Below are positions 9,702 through 19,513 of a DNA stretch of 64,000 nucleotides, one piece after another (position 1 is the stretch's first letter; each line of letters opens with the position of its first letter). Below the pieces are notes generated by a model. The model saw only the letters and a list, made by a program, of their open reading frames with translations. It made no database searches and had not been told where the DNA came from. This stretch comes from Burkholderia gladioli (GTDB taxonomy: Bacteria; Pseudomonadota; Gammaproteobacteria; Burkholderiales; Burkholderiaceae), in assembly GCF_000959725.1 (NCBI RefSeq), contig NZ_CP009322.1, positions 2,914,001 through 2,978,000 of the forward strand, read 5' to 3'. A program made the position numbers and the translations under genes.

Positions 9702-10860
9702 GGCGTGCCCCTCGTGCCGGGTTGTGCGACGGCGCATCGGATTCGCCGCTTGAGGCCGGAGCGCCGCCCCACGGCGCCAAGGGTTCCCGCACCTCGAACA
9801 CGCCTTCCAGGTAGTCGGCGTAGCGATCTCGCAGATAAGCAAGCGAGGCGGCCCGGTCGACCTGCAAGTCGAACTTGTCCAGGAAGAACTGCAGGCGGGA
9901 ACGGTTCTCGTCGAGGATCTGCGCCCAGGTCTTCACCTGGATCGTCACGTTCGCCTTCGCGTAGATCAGGCCGGTATCGTCCTGGGCGAGTGCCTCGGCA
10001 TAAGGCGCCAGTTCGTCGCCGATCACCCAGAAATTCCAGTTCACCTTCACCATCGAAAAGCGAGGGTCGCGCATCACGCTGAAGGCATAGGCCTGGATCT
10101 GCGTGATCTCCTCCGAGCCGATCTTCACCCGCGGCGCCTTCAGCTCGACGATCAGATGCGACAGGCCATTCGCGCGATGCGACCGGGTCGCCTTCGACAG
10201 CATCAGGTCGACGATGCCGCGCGTGCGCGAGACATGCTTCACCGGCGCGTCGATGACGAGATCGCGGCCCAGCCATTTCCGGTGCTCCGCCAGCACGGCC
10301 GTCAGCGATTGATCGTCGACCGACAGGCTGTACTCCTCGCCGAACAGCCAGCAGTTCTCCGCGACGATGCGATGCAGTTGCGTGCGCTCCTTCAAGCGCC
10401 GTTTCGGTTCGGGATCGAACAACAGCACTTCGAGCCCCGCGATGAAACGCAGGCGCTCGGAGACGACCCGGGTCGCGCCGACGATCGACGACAGCGGGGT
10501 ATCGCGCAGCAGATGGGCGAGCTCGTCGCGCTGCGGCTTCGGCAGGCGCAGCACCTCGTCGAGGATGAGCTGCAGCGACTCGGGGCTGGTCTGGATCGCC
10601 TGCCTCAGCATGCGAAGCTGGAACGCCTTGCTGCGGCGCTGGATCGCGTCGAAGCCGGGGAGATGGCGGGCGACATGCACCGCCACGATGTCGAACACCT
10701 GCCGCTCGATCTGCTCGATCGAGGTGCCCGGCGGCTCCGGAAACGGATAGACCTGCTCGGCCTTCCATTCCTCCACCACGGCCCGCGCCTGCGCGGCCGC
10801 CTGGTCGAGGCCCTGGAATGCCTGCGGCCGGGTGCCGGCCGGATCATGCTGCGTCGTCAT
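9688..10860 (-). CDS. Shedu-like PD-(D/E)XK nuclease protein (DUF4263-type)
   Basis: A 390-aa protein. The N-terminal ~190 residues are helical. The C-terminal part has the order seen in Shedu/DUF4263 nucleases: VAENCWLFGEEY, then an acidic residue in RGIVDLMLS, then LIVELKAPRV (E-x-K) and QIQAYAFSV (Q-x3-Y). This is the PD-(D/E)XK arrangement. The start at 10860 is set by GGGAG about 8 nt upstream. The gene leads an operon with the T6SS effector (14-bp overlap) and the DUF6708-like gene. Shedu proteins are anti-phage effectors, so linkage to a T6SS effector is unexpected. Fold assignment is by motif only. Confidence 0.6.
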   Translation of the reverse strand: MTTQHDPAGTRPQAFQGLDQAAAQARAVVEEWKAEQVYPFPEPPGTSIEQIERQVFDIVAVHVARHLPGFDAIQRRSKAFQLRMLRQAIQTSPESLQLILDEVLRLPKPQRDELAHLLRDTPLSSIVGATRVVSERLRFIAGLEVLLFDPEPKRRLKERTQLHRIVAENCWLFGEEYSLSVDDQSLTAVLAEHRKWLGRDLVIDAPVKHVSRTRGIVDLMLSKATRSHRANGLSHLIVELKAPRVKIGSEEITQIQAYAFSVMRDPRFSMVKVNWNFWVIGDELAPYAEALAQDDTGLIYAKANVTIQVKTWAQILDENRSRLQFFLDKFDLQVDRAASLAYLRDRYADYLEGVFEVREPLAPWGGAPASSGESDAPSHNPARGARHVDT

Positions 10861-11194
10861 GCGATGCTCCCGAAATGCGACCGGCGCTGGCCGCCGGCCT
10901 GGGTGGATCAGGAATGGCATCGTCGCGTCGCCTGGAATCGGTGCCGCGCGCCCGAGCCGGTGCCGCGCGGCGGACCTGGGGCCGGGACGATTCCTTGTCG
11001 CGAACAGGAAGATGGGGTTGCCGGACGAATGCCGGCATCGAGATGAACCGGGCAAGCCGGATCGCAACGATGCACCGGGTTGAAACCGAACCGGCAGCGT
11101 AACGAACCTGAAAAGAGATAGCCTTGCCAACGATCAAGCGGGAAACCTATGGTCCGCGACCTCGACGCGCATGATGAAGCGCGCGGTGCCGGGC

Positions 11195-13084
11195 CTACTT
11201 CGCGGCGGCCACGATCACCGCCGCCAACCGCCGCGCCGCCGCCTCCATCACCGCCTCGTCATAACCGCCGAAGCCGAGCACCAGCCCGGCTCGCGCCGTG
11301 CCCGGCGCGTACATCGGCGACACCGGCCGCACCGCGACGCCCGCCTCCAGCGCGGCGGCCGCCACGCGGCGATCGTCGACGCCCGGCGCGAGCCAGAGCA
11401 CCAGGTGCATGCCCTGGTCGCTCGGCTCGCGCCAGGCCAGTTCCGGCGGCAAGGCCGCGTCGAGCGTGGCGATCAGCCGGGCGCGGCTAGCCGCATAGAC
11501 GCCGCGCACGCGCCGGATGTGCCGGTCGAGATGGCCCTCGCCGATGAAGGCGGCCAGCACGTGCTGGTCGGCCTCGGGCGGATGGCGGTCCATCAGCACG
11601 CGCGCGCCGCGAAACGCGGCTACCAGCTCCGGCGGCACGATCGCGTAGCCGAGCCGCAGCGAGGGAAACAGGATCTTGCTGAAGGTGCCGAGATAGACCA
11701 CGCGCCGCGGGTCCAGCCCCTGCAGCGCCGGGAACGGATGGCCGGCATAGCGCAGCTCGCTGTCGTAATCGTCCTCGACGATCCAAGCGTCGCGCGCGCG
11801 GGCCCAGTCGAGCAGCGCGTCGCGGCGCGCCACGCTCAAGGGCATGCCGAGCGGGTACTGGTGCGAGGGCGTGACGAAGGCGGCGCGCGCCTCGGGCGCC
11901 AGGCGCAGCCCGGCATCGACGTCGAGCCCTTCGGCGTCGACCGGCACGCGCACGATGGCCTCGCGACGCCCGGTGCTCTCGAGGATCGCGGTGATGCCGC
12001 GATAGGCCGGGTTCTCGACCCAGGCGCGCTCGCCCTCGCCGAGCAGCACCTGGGTGGCCAGGTAGAGCCCCTGCTGGGTGCCGCTGGTGACGATCACCTG
12101 GGCGGCCTCGCAACGCACCGAGCGCGCGCGGCGCACGTAAGCGGCGATCGCCTCGCGCAAGGCGTCCACGCCGCGCGTGTCGCCGTAGCCCGACGGCGCG
12201 GCCGGGCCGCGAGCGCGCAGCCGGTTGCCGAGCCGCCGCCAGGCCGCATCGGGCAGCGTCGCGCCGCCCGGCACCGAGACCGCGAACGGGATCGGCGGCA
12301 AGGGCTCGAAATCGGCGGCGATCGCGGCGTACATGGCCGCCGGGCCGGGCAGGCGGCTCGGCCCGGCTGGATTTTCGCCGGTCACGCTCGCCGCGTGGCG
12401 GCGCGAGTTGCCGGCTTTGGCGCTCTTGGCGCTCTTGGCGGTTTCGGTGGCTTCGGTGGCTTCGGTGGCTTCGGTGGCTTCGGTGGCTTCGGCAGTTCCG
12501 GCAGTTCCGGCAGTTCCGGCAGTTCCAGCAGTTCCAGCAGTTCCAGCGGTTCCAGCGGTTCCAGCGGTTCCAGCGGTTCCAGCGGTTCCAGCGGTTCCAG
12601 CGGTTCCAGCGGTTCCAGCGGTTCCAGCGGTTCCAGCAGTTCCAACAGTTCCAACAGTTCCAACAGTTCCAACAGTTCCAACAGTTCCAACAGTTCCAAC
12701 AACTCCACCAACTCCACCAACCGCGCCTGCCCGCCCCAGCCGCGATACCGGCTCGGCATCCCGCCCCGGCCGCGCCTCCCCGGGATGCAATCCCATCGCC
12801 GCGACAGGCAGGCTCAGCGCCGGCGCCACCCAGGTGCCGGTGCGCCCACGCGAGACCAGGAAGCCCTCGGCGACTAGTTGCTCGAAGGCCTCGATCACGG
12901 TGCCGCGCGCGAGGCCGAGCGCCGCCGCGAGCTGGCGCGTGGCCGGCAGCGGTTCGCCGGGCAGCAGGCCACCGCGCCGGATCGCGTCGCGCAAGGCCTG
13001 CGCGAGCTGGCGGCTCAGTTGGCCGGCCGCGCGGTCTAGCGGGCCGAGCGCGGGAACGGCAGGCGACCGGGCGGTACGAGCCAT
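11195..13084 (-). CDS. MocR/PdxR-type regulator (GntR HTH fused to aminotransferase fold)
   Basis: A 629-aa regulator. Residues ~15-80 form a GntR winged HTH (LREAIRRGGLLPGEPLPATRQLAAALGL-type, with GTVIEAFEQLVAEGFL). The C-terminal ~370 residues are a fold-type I aminotransferase domain with SGTQQGLYLATQVLLGEG, the PLP-contact region EDDYDSELRY and the Schiff-base lysine in YLGTFSKILFPSLRLGY. Family members are usually about 450-500 aa; the excess lies in the linker, about 100 residues of Gly-Thr-Ala/Val and Glu-Ala-Thr triplets. The regulator diverges from the PaiB-type gene and probably controls it in response to PLP or a related amine. Confidence 0.85.
   Translation of the reverse strand: MARTARSPAVPALGPLDRAAGQLSRQLAQALRDAIRRGGLLPGEPLPATRQLAAALGLARGTVIEAFEQLVAEGFLVSRGRTGTWVAPALSLPVAAMGLHPGEARPGRDAEPVSRLGRAGAVGGVGGVVGTVGTVGTVGTVGTVGTVGTAGTAGTAGTAGTAGTAGTAGTAGTAGTAGTAGTAGTAGTAGTAGTAGTAEATEATEATEATEATETAKSAKSAKAGNSRRHAASVTGENPAGPSRLPGPAAMYAAIAADFEPLPPIPFAVSVPGGATLPDAAWRRLGNRLRARGPAAPSGYGDTRGVDALREAIAAYVRRARSVRCEAAQVIVTSGTQQGLYLATQVLLGEGERAWVENPAYRGITAILESTGRREAIVRVPVDAEGLDVDAGLRLAPEARAAFVTPSHQYPLGMPLSVARRDALLDWARARDAWIVEDDYDSELRYAGHPFPALQGLDPRRVVYLGTFSKILFPSLRLGYAIVPPELVAAFRGARVLMDRHPPEADQHVLAAFIGEGHLDRHIRRVRGVYAASRARLIATLDAALPPELAWREPSDQGMHLVLWLAPGVDDRRVAAAALEAGVAVRPVSPMYAPGTARAGLVLGFGGYDEAVMEAAARRLAAVIVAAAK
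12421..12722 (-). repeat. 9-bp minisatellite inside the MocR linker
   Basis: Roughly 33 tandem 9-bp units, read on the plus strand as GTGGCTTCG (about five), GCAGTTCCG/GCAGTTCCA (about six), GCGGTTCCA (about eleven) and ACAGTTCCA (about seven), with degenerate copies at the ends. Because 9 is a multiple of 3, length changes keep the frame. On the coding strand it encodes (Glu-Ala-Thr)n, (Gly-Thr-Ala)n and (Gly-Thr-Val)n. Confidence 0.95.
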
Positions 13085-13112
13085 CGATTCTGGTCCATTG
13101 AAATGACGGGAA

Positions 13113-13136
13113 ACTGGCTCTTTATCTTGAGCCAGT
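13113..13136. promoter_or_regulatory. Inverted repeat in the mocR/paiB divergent promoter region
   Basis: ACTGGCTC, an 8-nt spacer and GAGCCAGT form a perfect 8-bp dyad 29 bp upstream of the mocR-type start and about 85 bp upstream of the PaiB-type start. A dyad of this size in the shared promoter is a likely binding site of the MocR regulator itself. Confidence 0.5.
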
Positions 13137-13219
13137 CAGCTAGCAGAATACGCGAATTCGACTACCGGGCGCCGCGCCAGCCAACCGGCGCGCCGCCGCC
13201 CGCCCCACCCGGAGCCGCC

Positions 13220-13861
13220 ATGTACCTGCCCGACCATTTCAACGAAGCCCGCCCCGAGGTGTTGCACGCGCTGATCGCCGCCCACCCGTTCGGCACGCTG
13301 GTCACGCACGGCGCCGACGGGCTCGACGCGAACCACCTCCCGTTCGAGCTCGATCCGGCGGCCGGCGGCCTGGGCGTGCTGCATGCCCACGTGGCGCGCG
13401 CCAACCCGGTCTGGCGGCAGGTCGCGAACGGCGACCCGGTGCTGGTGATGTTCCGCGCGATGGACGCCTACATCTCGCCGAACTGGTACCCGAGCAAGCA
13501 CGAGGCGCACCGGCAGGTGCCGACCTGGAACTACGCGGTCGCGCACGCGCACGGCCGGATCACGGTGCGCGACGACGAACGCTATGTGCGCGGCGTGGTG
13601 GCAAAGCTGACGCGCCGCCACGAGGCCACGCAGCCGGTGCCCTGGAAGATGGGCGATGCGCCGGCCGACTATCTCGACGAGATGCTGAAGGCCATCGTCG
13701 GCATCGAGATCGAGATCACGCGCTTCGAAGGCAAGCTCAAGCTGGGCCAGAACAAGGCGGCGCGCGACGTGCAGGGCGCGGCCGAGGGCCTGCGCGGGCA
13801 GGGGCGGCATGACATCGCCGAGGCCATGCTGGCGGGCGGGCTGGGCGAGCCGAAGGCCTGA
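13220..13861 (+). CDS. PaiB-family FMN-binding protein
   Basis: A 213-aa protein of the PaiB family (FMN-binding split-barrel fold, annotated as negative transcriptional regulators). It opens [19 protein letters not shown] and contains [19 protein letters not shown] and [20 protein letters not shown], the conserved PaiB blocks. The start at 13220 has GGAG 6 nt upstream; an in-frame upstream ATG at 13103 lies inside the divergent promoter and would add non-conserved residues. Pairing with a MocR regulator suggests a role in amine or vitamin B6-linked metabolism (inference). Confidence 0.85.
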   Translation: MYLPDHFNEARPEVLHALIAAHPFGTLVTHGADGLDANHLPFELDPAAGGLGVLHAHVARANPVWRQVANGDPVLVMFRAMDAYISPNWYPSKHEAHRQVPTWNYAVAHAHGRITVRDDERYVRGVVAKLTRRHEATQPVPWKMGDAPADYLDEMLKAIVGIEIEITRFEGKLKLGQNKAARDVQGAAEGLRGQGRHDIAEAMLAGGLGEPKA

Positions 13862-14115
13862 GAGCGCAAGAGCGCCCGAACTCGCGAACCCCTCGATTAC
13901 AAAATGAACAAGCCGCCGGTGCCAAGCCGGCGCGGCGGCGTGCCGGATATCCGGCGCCTGGGAAATACATATCGACGGCCGCCCGGCCGTCGCGCCCGCC
14001 GCGGCCAGGGTCGGATGCCCCGCCCCGCAATCGTTCGCGCCCCGCGGGGCTTCCATTACAATGCACGGCGTTTCCGTCCGTCGAACTTCGACGCTTACTG
14101 TATTCAGGGGCTTTC

Positions 14116-15318
14116 ATGATCATCAAACCGCGCGTGCGTGGCTTCATCTGCGTGACCACTCATCCTGTCGGCTGTGAAGCGAACGTCAAGGAACAGATCG
14201 ACTACGTCGTCAAGCAAGGCCCGATCGCCAACGGTCCCAAGAAGGTGCTGGTGATCGGCTCGTCGACCGGCTACGGCCTCGCCGCGCGCATCTCGGCCGC
14301 CTTCGGCTCGCAGGCCGACACGCTGGGCGTGTGCTTCGAGCGCCCCGGCAGCGAGACCAAGCCCGGCACGGCCGGCTGGTACAACAGCGCCGCCTTCGAG
14401 AAGTTCGCCAAGGCCGAGGGCCGCTACGCCCGGACCATCAACGGCGACGCCTTCTCCGACGAGGTCAAGCGCGTCACCATCGACACCATCAAGGCCGATC
14501 TCGGCCAGGTCGACCTGGTGGTCTACAGCCTGGCCTCGCCGCGCCGCACGCATCCGAAGACGGGCGTGGTGCACAACTCCACGCTCAAGCCGATCGGCAA
14601 GAGCGTGGCCTTCCGCGGCCTCGACACCGACAAGGAAGTGATCAAGGACACCGTCCTGGAGCCGGCCTCGCAGGAAGAGATCGACAACACCGTGGCGGTG
14701 ATGGGCGGCGAGGACTGGCGGATGTGGATCGACGCGCTGAACCAGGCCGGCGTGCTGGCCCCGGGCGCCAAGACCACCGCCTTCACCTACCTCGGCGAGC
14801 AGATCACCCACGACATCTACTGGAACGGCTCGATCGGCGCGGCCAAGAAGGATCTCGACAAGACCGTGATCGGCCTGCGCGAGACGCTTTCCGCCACCGG
14901 CGGCGACGCGCGCGTGGCGGTGCTCAAGGCGGTCGTCACGCAAGCCAGCTCGGCGATCCCGATGATGCCGCTGTACCTCTCCCTGCTGTTCAAGGTGATG
15001 AAGGAAGCCGGCACGCACGAAGGCTGCATCGAGCAGGTCTATGGGCTGCTGCACGACACGATGTACGGCTCGACGCCGCATATCGACGAGGACGGCCGCC
15101 TGCGCGCCGACTACAAGGAACTCGATCCGCAGGTGCAGGGCAAGGTGCAGGCGCTGTGGAACCAGGTCACCAACGAGAACCTCTACGAGCTGACCGATTT
15201 CGCCGGCTACAAGCACGAGTTCCTGCGCCTGTTCGGCTTCGAGATCGCCGGTGTCGACTACGACGCCGACGTCAATCCCGACGTGGCGATCCCGGGGCTG
15301 ATCTCGGTCGGCCTGTAA
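14116..15318 (+). CDS. fabV: Enoyl-ACP reductase FabV
   Basis: A 400-aa NADH-dependent enoyl-ACP (trans-2-enoyl-CoA) reductase, catalysing the last step of fatty-acid elongation. The start [20 protein letters not shown] is the FabV signature. The nucleotide-binding segment is [15 protein letters not shown], and [11 protein letters not shown] is conserved. The catalytic pair follows the family Tyr-x8-Lys spacing in [10 protein letters not shown]. Length is normal for the family. FabV is naturally insensitive to triclosan, so this gene probably contributes to triclosan tolerance. It is monocistronic and followed by a strong hairpin. Confidence 0.95.
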   Translation: MIIKPRVRGFICVTTHPVGCEANVKEQIDYVVKQGPIANGPKKVLVIGSSTGYGLAARISAAFGSQADTLGVCFERPGSETKPGTAGWYNSAAFEKFAKAEGRYARTINGDAFSDEVKRVTIDTIKADLGQVDLVVYSLASPRRTHPKTGVVHNSTLKPIGKSVAFRGLDTDKEVIKDTVLEPASQEEIDNTVAVMGGEDWRMWIDALNQAGVLAPGAKTTAFTYLGEQITHDIYWNGSIGAAKKDLDKTVIGLRETLSATGGDARVAVLKAVVTQASSAIPMMPLYLSLLFKVMKEAGTHEGCIEQVYGLLHDTMYGSTPHIDEDGRLRADYKELDPQVQGKVQALWNQVTNENLYELTDFAGYKHEFLRLFGFEIAGVDYDADVNPDVAIPGLISVGL

Positions 15319-15371
15319 CGGTCACGCCAGGATCGGGCGCGCGGGCCGTCCAGGCCGCGCGCACCGCATCG

Positions 15372-15427
15372 CGGGCCGGTCGCGAAGGCGTGCATCGCAC
15401 GCGCCTCGCGACCGGCCCGTTTCCTTT
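15372..15427. terminator. Intrinsic terminator between fabV and katE
   Basis: A perfect 14-bp stem (15372-15385 with 15406-15419, CGGGCCGGTCGCGA and its complement) encloses a further partly paired loop and is followed by TTTCCTTT on the plus strand. It lies between convergent genes and may terminate fabV and also limit read-through from katE. Confidence 0.7.
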
Positions 15428-15491
15428 GCACGCTGGGGCTCGAGCCGAGGCCGGCACCCGGCCTCGGGGCCAGGCGCCGGCTTGCCCGCGC

Positions 15492-17591
15492 TCAGGCCAG
15501 CGTGCGCAGCTTCGGTTCGCGATCGAAGAAGCGCTGCCCCGCCGCCTTCACGAAGGCATCGCCGAGCCCCGTCACGCCCGCGTCGGCCTGCACGCCGGCC
15601 CGATCCAGCAGAGGCTGCGCGCCGGGTGTATGCCCGATCGCCTTCAGGTGCGCATAGGCGTCGAGCACGAAGGCGATCGCCGCCGAATCGGCCGCCAGCC
15701 GCTCGGCCGCGTCCTTCGCCAGCACCAGCGCCACCGCGTCGACCAGCACCGAGGGCGAGCCGGCCAGTTGCCCGTCGGCCGTCAGCGTGCCGCCCTTCAC
15801 GGCGATGCCGCCGACCTTCGGCGCGATCAGCATCGCGCGGCCGCCGGCCTTCTCGATCGCGGCCACCAACTTGTCGATCTCCGCCTTGTCCGAACCCTCG
15901 TCGAACAGGATGCCGATCTTGCGGCCCTGCACGGTGTGCTTCGCGTTGCCGACGATCGACAGCGCCGGCGACGGCTTCATGTCGATCGGCTCGCGCGCGG
16001 GCGGCGCGGCCGGCGGTAGCGCGATCGCGAGGCCGTCGGCGACGCGCTGCGCGAGCGACTCGTCGACGTTGCGCAGCCTCGACACCATGCGCGAGCGCAC
16101 CGCCTCGAGCGACACCTTCGACAGCTCGAACACGAAGGCCGAGGCCAGGTGCGCCTGCTCGATCGGCTGCAGCGAGCGGAAAAAGAGCCGCGCCTGGCTG
16201 TAGTGGTCGGCGAACAGCTCGGCACGCACGCGCAGCTTCTCCGAGGGATCGTTGCGCTCGGCATTGGCCTCGAAGGTGGTGAAGCCCTCGGCCGGCGCCT
16301 CGCGCGGCCCGCCCGGCTCGCCCGCGTCGGCCAGCGAGTTCGGCTCGTAGTTCGCGCGGCCTTCCGGCACCTGCGTCTGCATCATCCCGTCGCGCTGCAT
16401 GTTGTGGAACGGGCAGCGTGGCGCGTTGATCGGGATCTGGTGGAAGTTGGTGGTGCCCAGCCGCGACTTCTGCGTATCGAGATAGCTGAACAGGCGCCCC
16501 TGCAGCAGCGGGTCGTTGGTGAAATCGACGCCCGGCACCACGTTCGAGGGCAGGAAGGCGGCCTGCTCGGTCTCGGCGAAGAAGTTTTTCGCGTTGGCGT
16601 TCAGCGTGAGCCGGCCGATCGGCTCGACCGGGATCTCCTCCTCGGGGATCAGCTTGGTGGCGTCGAGCACGTCGTAGGGCTGCTTCGCGGCCCAGGCCTC
16701 GTCGAACACCTGGATGCCGAGGTCCCATTCGGGAAAATCGCCGGCCTCGATCGCCTCGAACAGGTCGCGGCGATGATAGTCCGGGTCCGCGCCGGCGATC
16801 TTCACCGCCTCGTCCCAGACGGTCGACTGCACGCCGAGCACCGGCTTCCAGTGGAACTTCACGTACTTGCCCTGGCCCTTCGCGTTGACGAAGCGGAAGG
16901 TATGCACGCCGAAGCCCTGCATCATGCGCAGCGAGCGCGGGATCGCGCGATCCGACATCGCCCACATCAGCATGTGGGTGCTTTCGGGCATCAGGCTCGC
17001 GAAATCCCAGAACGTGTCGTGCGCGGAAGCCGCCTGCGGGTAACCGCGATCGGCCTCCATCTTCACGCTGTGGATCAGGTCGGGGAACTTGATCGCGTCC
17101 TGGATGAAGAACACCGGGATGTTGTTGCCGACCAGGTCCCAGTTGCCCTCCTGCGTATAGAACTTGACGGCGAAGCCGCGCACGTCGCGCGGCGTGTCGA
17201 CCGAGCCCGCGCCGCCGGCCACGGTCGAGAAGCGCACGAACACCGGCACCTCGTCGCCGACCTTCTGGAACAGGCTGGCGCGCGTGAGCTCGGGAATCGC
17301 CCTGGTGCAGCGGAACACGCCGTGCGCGCCGCTGCCGCGCGCGTGCACGATGCGCTCGGGAATCCGTTCGTGGTCGAAGTGGAAGATCTTCTCGCGCAGC
17401 ACGAAGTCTTCCAGCAGCGTCGGACCGCGTTCGCCGGCGCGCAGGCTGTTCTGGTTGTCCGAAACGGGGATGCCGAAATTGGTGGTCAGCACCTCGGGAT
17501 CGTGCTTGCCCTGCCCCGTGTGCTGTTGATGCGTTTCGCCGCCCTTGCCGATGACGGTGCCGGCATCCTGGGGCGTTTTCGATTTGGCCAT
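15492..17591 (-). CDS. katE: Large-subunit catalase HPII
   Basis: A 699-aa clade-2 catalase that dismutates hydrogen peroxide. The catalytic His is in [13 protein letters not shown], the distal Asn in [11 protein letters not shown], and the haem-ligand Tyr in [14 protein letters not shown]. The C-terminal ~150 residues form the flavodoxin/glutaminase-like domain of large catalases ([20 protein letters not shown]). The start at 17591 follows GAGGAAA; longer upstream reading adds non-homologous residues. Single gene; an alpha/beta hydrolase gene lies upstream on the same strand, about 370 bp away. Confidence 0.95.
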   Translation of the reverse strand: MAKSKTPQDAGTVIGKGGETHQQHTGQGKHDPEVLTTNFGIPVSDNQNSLRAGERGPTLLEDFVLREKIFHFDHERIPERIVHARGSGAHGVFRCTRAIPELTRASLFQKVGDEVPVFVRFSTVAGGAGSVDTPRDVRGFAVKFYTQEGNWDLVGNNIPVFFIQDAIKFPDLIHSVKMEADRGYPQAASAHDTFWDFASLMPESTHMLMWAMSDRAIPRSLRMMQGFGVHTFRFVNAKGQGKYVKFHWKPVLGVQSTVWDEAVKIAGADPDYHRRDLFEAIEAGDFPEWDLGIQVFDEAWAAKQPYDVLDATKLIPEEEIPVEPIGRLTLNANAKNFFAETEQAAFLPSNVVPGVDFTNDPLLQGRLFSYLDTQKSRLGTTNFHQIPINAPRCPFHNMQRDGMMQTQVPEGRANYEPNSLADAGEPGGPREAPAEGFTTFEANAERNDPSEKLRVRAELFADHYSQARLFFRSLQPIEQAHLASAFVFELSKVSLEAVRSRMVSRLRNVDESLAQRVADGLAIALPPAAPPAREPIDMKPSPALSIVGNAKHTVQGRKIGILFDEGSDKAEIDKLVAAIEKAGGRAMLIAPKVGGIAVKGGTLTADGQLAGSPSVLVDAVALVLAKDAAERLAADSAAIAFVLDAYAHLKAIGHTPGAQPLLDRAGVQADAGVTGLGDAFVKAAGQRFFDREPKLRTLA

Positions 17592-17964
17592 GTGTTTCCT
17601 CCGCGGCGGGTTGTGGGGTTGGGGCCTGCGATGCGCGCCAAGGCACGAGGCCGCGAGGCGGCGAACATGGCGGGGCGCGATCGGGCCGGAATCGCATCGG
17701 GCGCGGCGGCGTGCAAAAACTACACGGCCGTGCCCGACAGGGACCGGCGGCGGCGCCCGCCTCGCCATGCCGGCGCGGGCGGCGCGGCAAGGCTTGGCGA
17801 GGCGCGGCGGCACATCGGTGCCGCACGCGCCGCGAGTCGTCGGCAAGGCAGGCGCAAGATGCGAACCCGGCGCTGAGGGAAGGAGGAATCGATGGCGCCG
17901 TGCCGGGCACGAGCCCGGCACGAGGCGGAGGAGCGGCGAAGATGCGGAGGGGATGCGGCGGCGT
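17592..17964. other. Non-coding gap upstream of katE
   Basis: About 370 bp of GC-rich sequence without a convincing gene. It must contain the katE promoter; I see no clear OxyR or sigma-S element that I could call by eye. Confidence 0.6.
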
Positions 17965-18573
17965 TCAGCGCCGCAGATGAGCGTCGACCAGCGGCGCCAG
18001 CGAGGCCGCATGAACGCGGGCCAGATCGTGCCGGCCGCCGGGCACCACGTGCAGGGTCGAATCGGGCAGCAGGCCGTGCAGCCGCTCGCCGACGGCGACG
18101 GGGCTGTAAGGATCGTCGTCGCCCCAGATCAGCAGGGACGGCTGCGCGACGGCCGGCAAGCGCTCGCCGAGCTCACCCCGGCTGGCGACGAACCAGTCCG
18201 GCAGATGCCCGTTGTTCGCGAGGAAATCGGCGCGCCAATCCCGCGCGCCCAGGGCGGCCATGTCGAGGCCGCCCGAGCTCACGCACAGCACCAGGTGCGT
18301 GACCCGCTCGGGCCGGGCGAGCGCGGCGCGCACCGCCAGCACGCCGCCCATCGATTGCGCGATCAGCGCGGTGGGGCCCTCGATGCGTGCCAGCACGCGC
18401 TCCAGCAAGTCGTCGATATCGTGGATCGACGGATCGGCGGGCTCGCCGCCAAAGCCGGGATAGGCGAGGATCTCGCGCCTGGCCGTGGCTTCGAGGCGAT
18501 CGGCCAGCGGCCGCCAGAAGCCGGTATCGCCCGAGGCGCCCGGCAGGAACAACAGGGTGGAGGGGATCGGCAT
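17965..18573 (-). CDS. Alpha/beta hydrolase
   Basis: A 202-aa alpha/beta-hydrolase fold protein. It opens with LLFLPGASGDTGFWRPLADRL (oxyanion-loop region) and has the nucleophile elbow LIAQSMGG (G/A-x-S-x-G) with serine near residue 94. The acid is likely the Asp in LLIWGDDDPYSPV and the His lies in VVPGGRHD, completing the triad. Size and motifs fit small carboxylesterase-like hydrolases; substrate unknown. Confidence 0.8.
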   Translation of the reverse strand: MPIPSTLLFLPGASGDTGFWRPLADRLEATARREILAYPGFGGEPADPSIHDIDDLLERVLARIEGPTALIAQSMGGVLAVRAALARPERVTHLVLCVSSGGLDMAALGARDWRADFLANNGHLPDWFVASRGELGERLPAVAQPSLLIWGDDDPYSPVAVGERLHGLLPDSTLHVVPGGRHDLARVHAASLAPLVDAHLRR

Positions 18574-18650
18574 GGCTCTCTCGTTGGCTGGTGGTGATGT
18601 TTCGATCCGGAACCGCGCGCGGGTATCATCCAGCTTTACCCGCTCCCGCC

Positions 18651-19466
18651 ATGCTCGCGCTCAAGCTGACGCTCGTCCCGCTGTTCCTGCTCGTGGTCTC
18701 GATGTCCGGCACCTGGTGGGGGCCGTCGATCGCCGGCTGGCTGGCCGGGCTGCCGGTGGTGGCCGGCCCGATCCTGTTCCTGCTGGTTCTCGAGCACGGC
18801 CCGGCGTTCGGCGCGCAGGCGGCCCTGCTGTCGCTGGCCGCCATTCTGGCATCCGAGGCCTTCAATTTCACCTATGCCTGGACCTGCCGCGCCCGCGCCT
18901 GGCCGATCGCGCTGGGCGCCGGCCTGCTGGTCTGGGCGATGGCGGCCGCGGCGCTGGCGCGGCTGCCCGGCACGCCGCTCGCGGCGGCCCTCGCGGCGCT
19001 GGCCGCGATCGCCTTCGGGCAGGCCTTCCTGCCGCGTGGCGCGGCCGGCGCGGCGAACCTGCCGCTCGCCCGCCGCGACCTGGCCGGCCGCATGCTGGCC
19101 GGCGCGCTGCTCACGCTCGCCGTCACCGCGCTGTCGAATCGCGCGGGCCCGGCATGGAGCGGGCTGCTCGCCGTGTTTCCGCTGCTCGGCAGCGTGCTGG
19201 CCGTCTCCTCGCATCGCGCGCATGGCGCCGGTTTCGCGATCGCCCTGCTGCGCGGGATGGTGCTGGGACGCTTCTCCTTCGTCGCCTTCTGCCTGGCGCT
19301 GGCGTATGCGCTGCCGCATTGGCCGATCCCGCTCGCCTTCGGCACCGCCTGCGCGACGGCCATGCTGGTGCAATGGGCCACGCGGCGCCTGGCTCGCGCG
19401 GCGAGCGAGCGCGGCAACCATGCCGCCGGGCCGAACCTGGCGGCCGAAGCCGCGCCGCCACGCTAG
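18651..19466 (+). CDS. Integral membrane protein of unknown function
   Basis: A 271-aa protein that is almost entirely hydrophobic, with about eight predicted transmembrane helices (LKLTLVPLFLLVVSMSGTWW, GPILFLLVLEHG, AALLSLAAILASEAF and others) and a basic C-terminal tail. I do not recognise a family. The ATG at 18651 starts the first membrane helix. It diverges from the hydrolase gene with a 77-bp gap. Confidence 0.75.
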   Translation: MLALKLTLVPLFLLVVSMSGTWWGPSIAGWLAGLPVVAGPILFLLVLEHGPAFGAQAALLSLAAILASEAFNFTYAWTCRARAWPIALGAGLLVWAMAAAALARLPGTPLAAALAALAAIAFGQAFLPRGAAGAANLPLARRDLAGRMLAGALLTLAVTALSNRAGPAWSGLLAVFPLLGSVLAVSSHRAHGAGFAIALLRGMVLGRFSFVAFCLALAYALPHWPIPLAFGTACATAMLVQWATRRLARAASERGNHAAGPNLAAEAAPPR

Positions 19467-19513
19467 GCCCATCGATTCGCTACGAATGCCGCGCTTCGAA
19501 GCGAATCACCCCA

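Noticed and set aside
12382..12759. Long Leu/Glu/Pro repeat frames opposite and beside the MocR linker
   Set aside because: They are alternate-frame readings of the 9-bp minisatellite in a real gene.
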